In this document: piece after piece, positions 7,485-8,555 of the stretch
How positions within the stretch are numbered: the stretch's first letter is position 1
How the letters are laid out: each line of letters begins with the position of its first letter
DNA from: Rhodothermales bacterium
Lineage (GTDB): Bacteria; Bacteroidota; Rhodothermia; Rhodothermales; UBA10348
Reading direction: 5' to 3'
Assembly: GCA_030833605.1 (NCBI GenBank)
Contig: JAURGV010000094.1
Span: 1-8,555, forward strand
Length of the DNA stretch: 8,555 nt
Made by a program: the position numbers and the translations under genes
Notes under the pieces: model-generated
What the model was told of the DNA's origin: nothing
The model's input: only the letters and a program-made list of their open reading frames with translations
Databases searched by the model: none

Positions 7485-8555
7485 TTAATTATTGGACAAA
7501 ACAGGACTATTCTTTGCTTTGCCACGTAAGTCAATATAAACAGATTCACGTAAACCACTGAGCCAAGCTTGCATTACTGTTTCCTGCTTAGAAACGAGCG
7601 CTCTCTCCGCAATTAGTTGATAATCGGATTCAATATCCACCCGATGAGCCGGAATACGCGCTTCTAATTTAACAATATGGAAGGCCCTGCGTCCGTCCAC
7701 TAGTACAACTTCGGAAGGCTCAGAAATATCACCTTCTTCCATACCTAGAAGCGTCCTTTGCCACAATGCTCCCAAAGCTTCTTCATACAGGTTCCGTTCG
7801 CCACTTTGAGGATCGGATACCCTTCCTCCGCGTGCTTTAGAGGCTTCTTCTTCCGACAATTGCGTAGCCAGCGAATAGAAGTTGGCGTTTTTCGTGAGCA
7901 CGGAATCGCGCAGTGTAGTTAAGAACGAAACCGCAGGAGAGGCATCAACCTTTCGTTCATCGAACGCGATCAAAATGTGATTGTAATCAATCCGGTCGCC
8001 CCGGCGTGCATTTACCCGTAAAAAGTGCAACCCAAATTGGGTTTCAAATACGCGGGAATACGCTCCAATAGGAGATCGAGCCGCTACGGCTGCAAATTCT
8101 GGGACAACTTCACCCAGGGACATGTCCTCATACAGGCCGCCTTTTTCTGCTGATCCAGGGTCGTCAGAAAAAAGTTCAGCCATATTTTCCATATCAATTA
8201 CCCCGGCCATCACAGAATCCCGAATGGCGGTGATGATTTCTAAGGCTTCATCCCGCGCAGCTTGCGTCACAACCGGGAGCCGTACAATATGGGATACCCG
8301 AACCAAATTGGGCAGGGAAGGTAGCGAATCCGTTGGGAATTGGTTGAACCATTCTTTGACGTCGGAAGGGGTTGCTTTAATGCTGCTTATTTTTTGGCGG
8401 CGGAAATTGGAAGCCAGAATCTGATCGCGGAAATCTTCCCTTAGTTCTGCTTTAATTTCGATAATGGTTTTGCCGTACAACTCTTCCAGACGAGCCAGCC
8501 CACCAAATTGGGCCTTCATAGATTCTAACCGATCGTTAAGACCTTGGTCAACTTC
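7485..8555 (-). CDS. SurA-like peptidyl-prolyl cis-trans isomerase (two parvulin domains), 5' end outside the window
   Basis: The C-terminal 356 residues of a periplasmic foldase. The reading frame stays open from the ATG at 8519 to the window edge (12 more codons reading EVDQGLNDRLES), so that ATG is internal and the true start, with an expected signal peptide, lies beyond 8555. Numbering visible residues from the edge, about 1-60 is the helical SurA-type chaperone core (RLES.KAQFGG...LEELYGKTI, then an IK.ELRE segment). Parvulin domain 1 is about 85-182 (VRVSHIV, SDDPGSAEKGGLYEDM, VVPEF, FGLHFLRV). A second parvulin-like domain is about 189-297 (DYNHILIAF, ARGGRVSD, GDISEP, FHIVKL), followed by a C-terminal helix. 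It probably helps fold outer-membrane proteins. It is the first visible gene of the minus-strand run with MoxR and hutF. Family length suggests roughly 100 residues are missing. Confidence 0.9.
   Translation of the reverse strand, partial: EVDQGLNDRLESMKAQFGGLARLEELYGKTIIEIKAELREDFRDQILASNFRRQKISSIKATPSDVKEWFNQFPTDSLPSLPNLVRVSHIVRLPVVTQAARDEALEIITAIRDSVMAGVIDMENMAELFSDDPGSAEKGGLYEDMSLGEVVPEFAAVAARSPIGAYSRVFETQFGLHFLRVNARRGDRIDYNHILIAFDERKVDASPAVSFLTTLRDSVLTKNANFYSLATQLSEEEASKARGGRVSDPQSGERNLYEEALGALWQRTLLGMEEGDISEPSEVVLVDGRRAFHIVKLEARIPAHRVDIESDYQLIAERALVSKQETVMQAWLSGLRESVYIDLRGKAKNSPVLSNN

Noticed and set aside
8122..8424. A 100-codon plus-strand open frame opposite the SurA-like gene.
   Set aside because: Antisense to conserved parvulin-domain codons, with low-complexity serine-rich composition and no ribosome site; a shadow frame.

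Overview
The window is a gene-dense, chromosomal-looking stretch from a Gram-negative bacterium, most likely a member of Bacteroidota in the broad sense (including the Rhodothermia/Balneolia side). The reasons are the thrA-thrB-thrC style order, a two-parvulin SurA-like chaperone followed directly by a MoxR ATPase, a secreted M23 peptidase with a long C-terminal beta-rich part, very weak or absent Shine-Dalgarno sequences before most genes, and moderate GC (mid-to-high 40s % by eye, not computed). The assignment is inference; no rRNA or other phylogenetic marker is present.

Layout. Positions 1-2350 (+): the last 21 codons of an upstream gene, then thrB (homoserine kinase) and thrC (threonine synthase) with only 2 bp between them. 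Positions 2330-4090 (-): an exported M23 metallopeptidase whose end overlaps the end of thrC by 21 bp. Positions 4099-5151 (+): an AI-2E/PerM-family membrane protein, divergent from the peptidase with 8 bp between start codons. Positions 5141-8555 (-): a co-directional run, in transcription order a SurA-like peptidyl-prolyl isomerase (5' end outside the window), a MoxR AAA+ ATPase, and hutF (formimidoylglutamate deiminase), whose end overlaps the AI-2E gene by 11 bp.

How the genes work together. thrB and thrC catalyse the last two steps of threonine synthesis (homoserine to O-phosphohomoserine to threonine), and the truncated first gene sits where the aspartokinase/homoserine dehydrogenase gene would be expected. 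The M23 peptidase and the SurA-like chaperone both act in the envelope (peptidoglycan cutting, outer-membrane protein folding). MoxR is a cytoplasmic chaperone-like ATPase. HutF belongs to histidine catabolism and has no pathway partner here.

There is no non-coding stretch longer than about 21 bp, and I found no RNA gene, mobile element, CRISPR array, phage gene or convincing terminator. I do not see an undescribed multi-gene system. The points most worth a second look are an 11-bp-period tandem repeat that supplies the stop codons of both convergent genes at 5141-5151, hutF as the third gene of a chaperone/ATPase run, and a SurA-like protein whose first parvulin domain looks the more canonical one.
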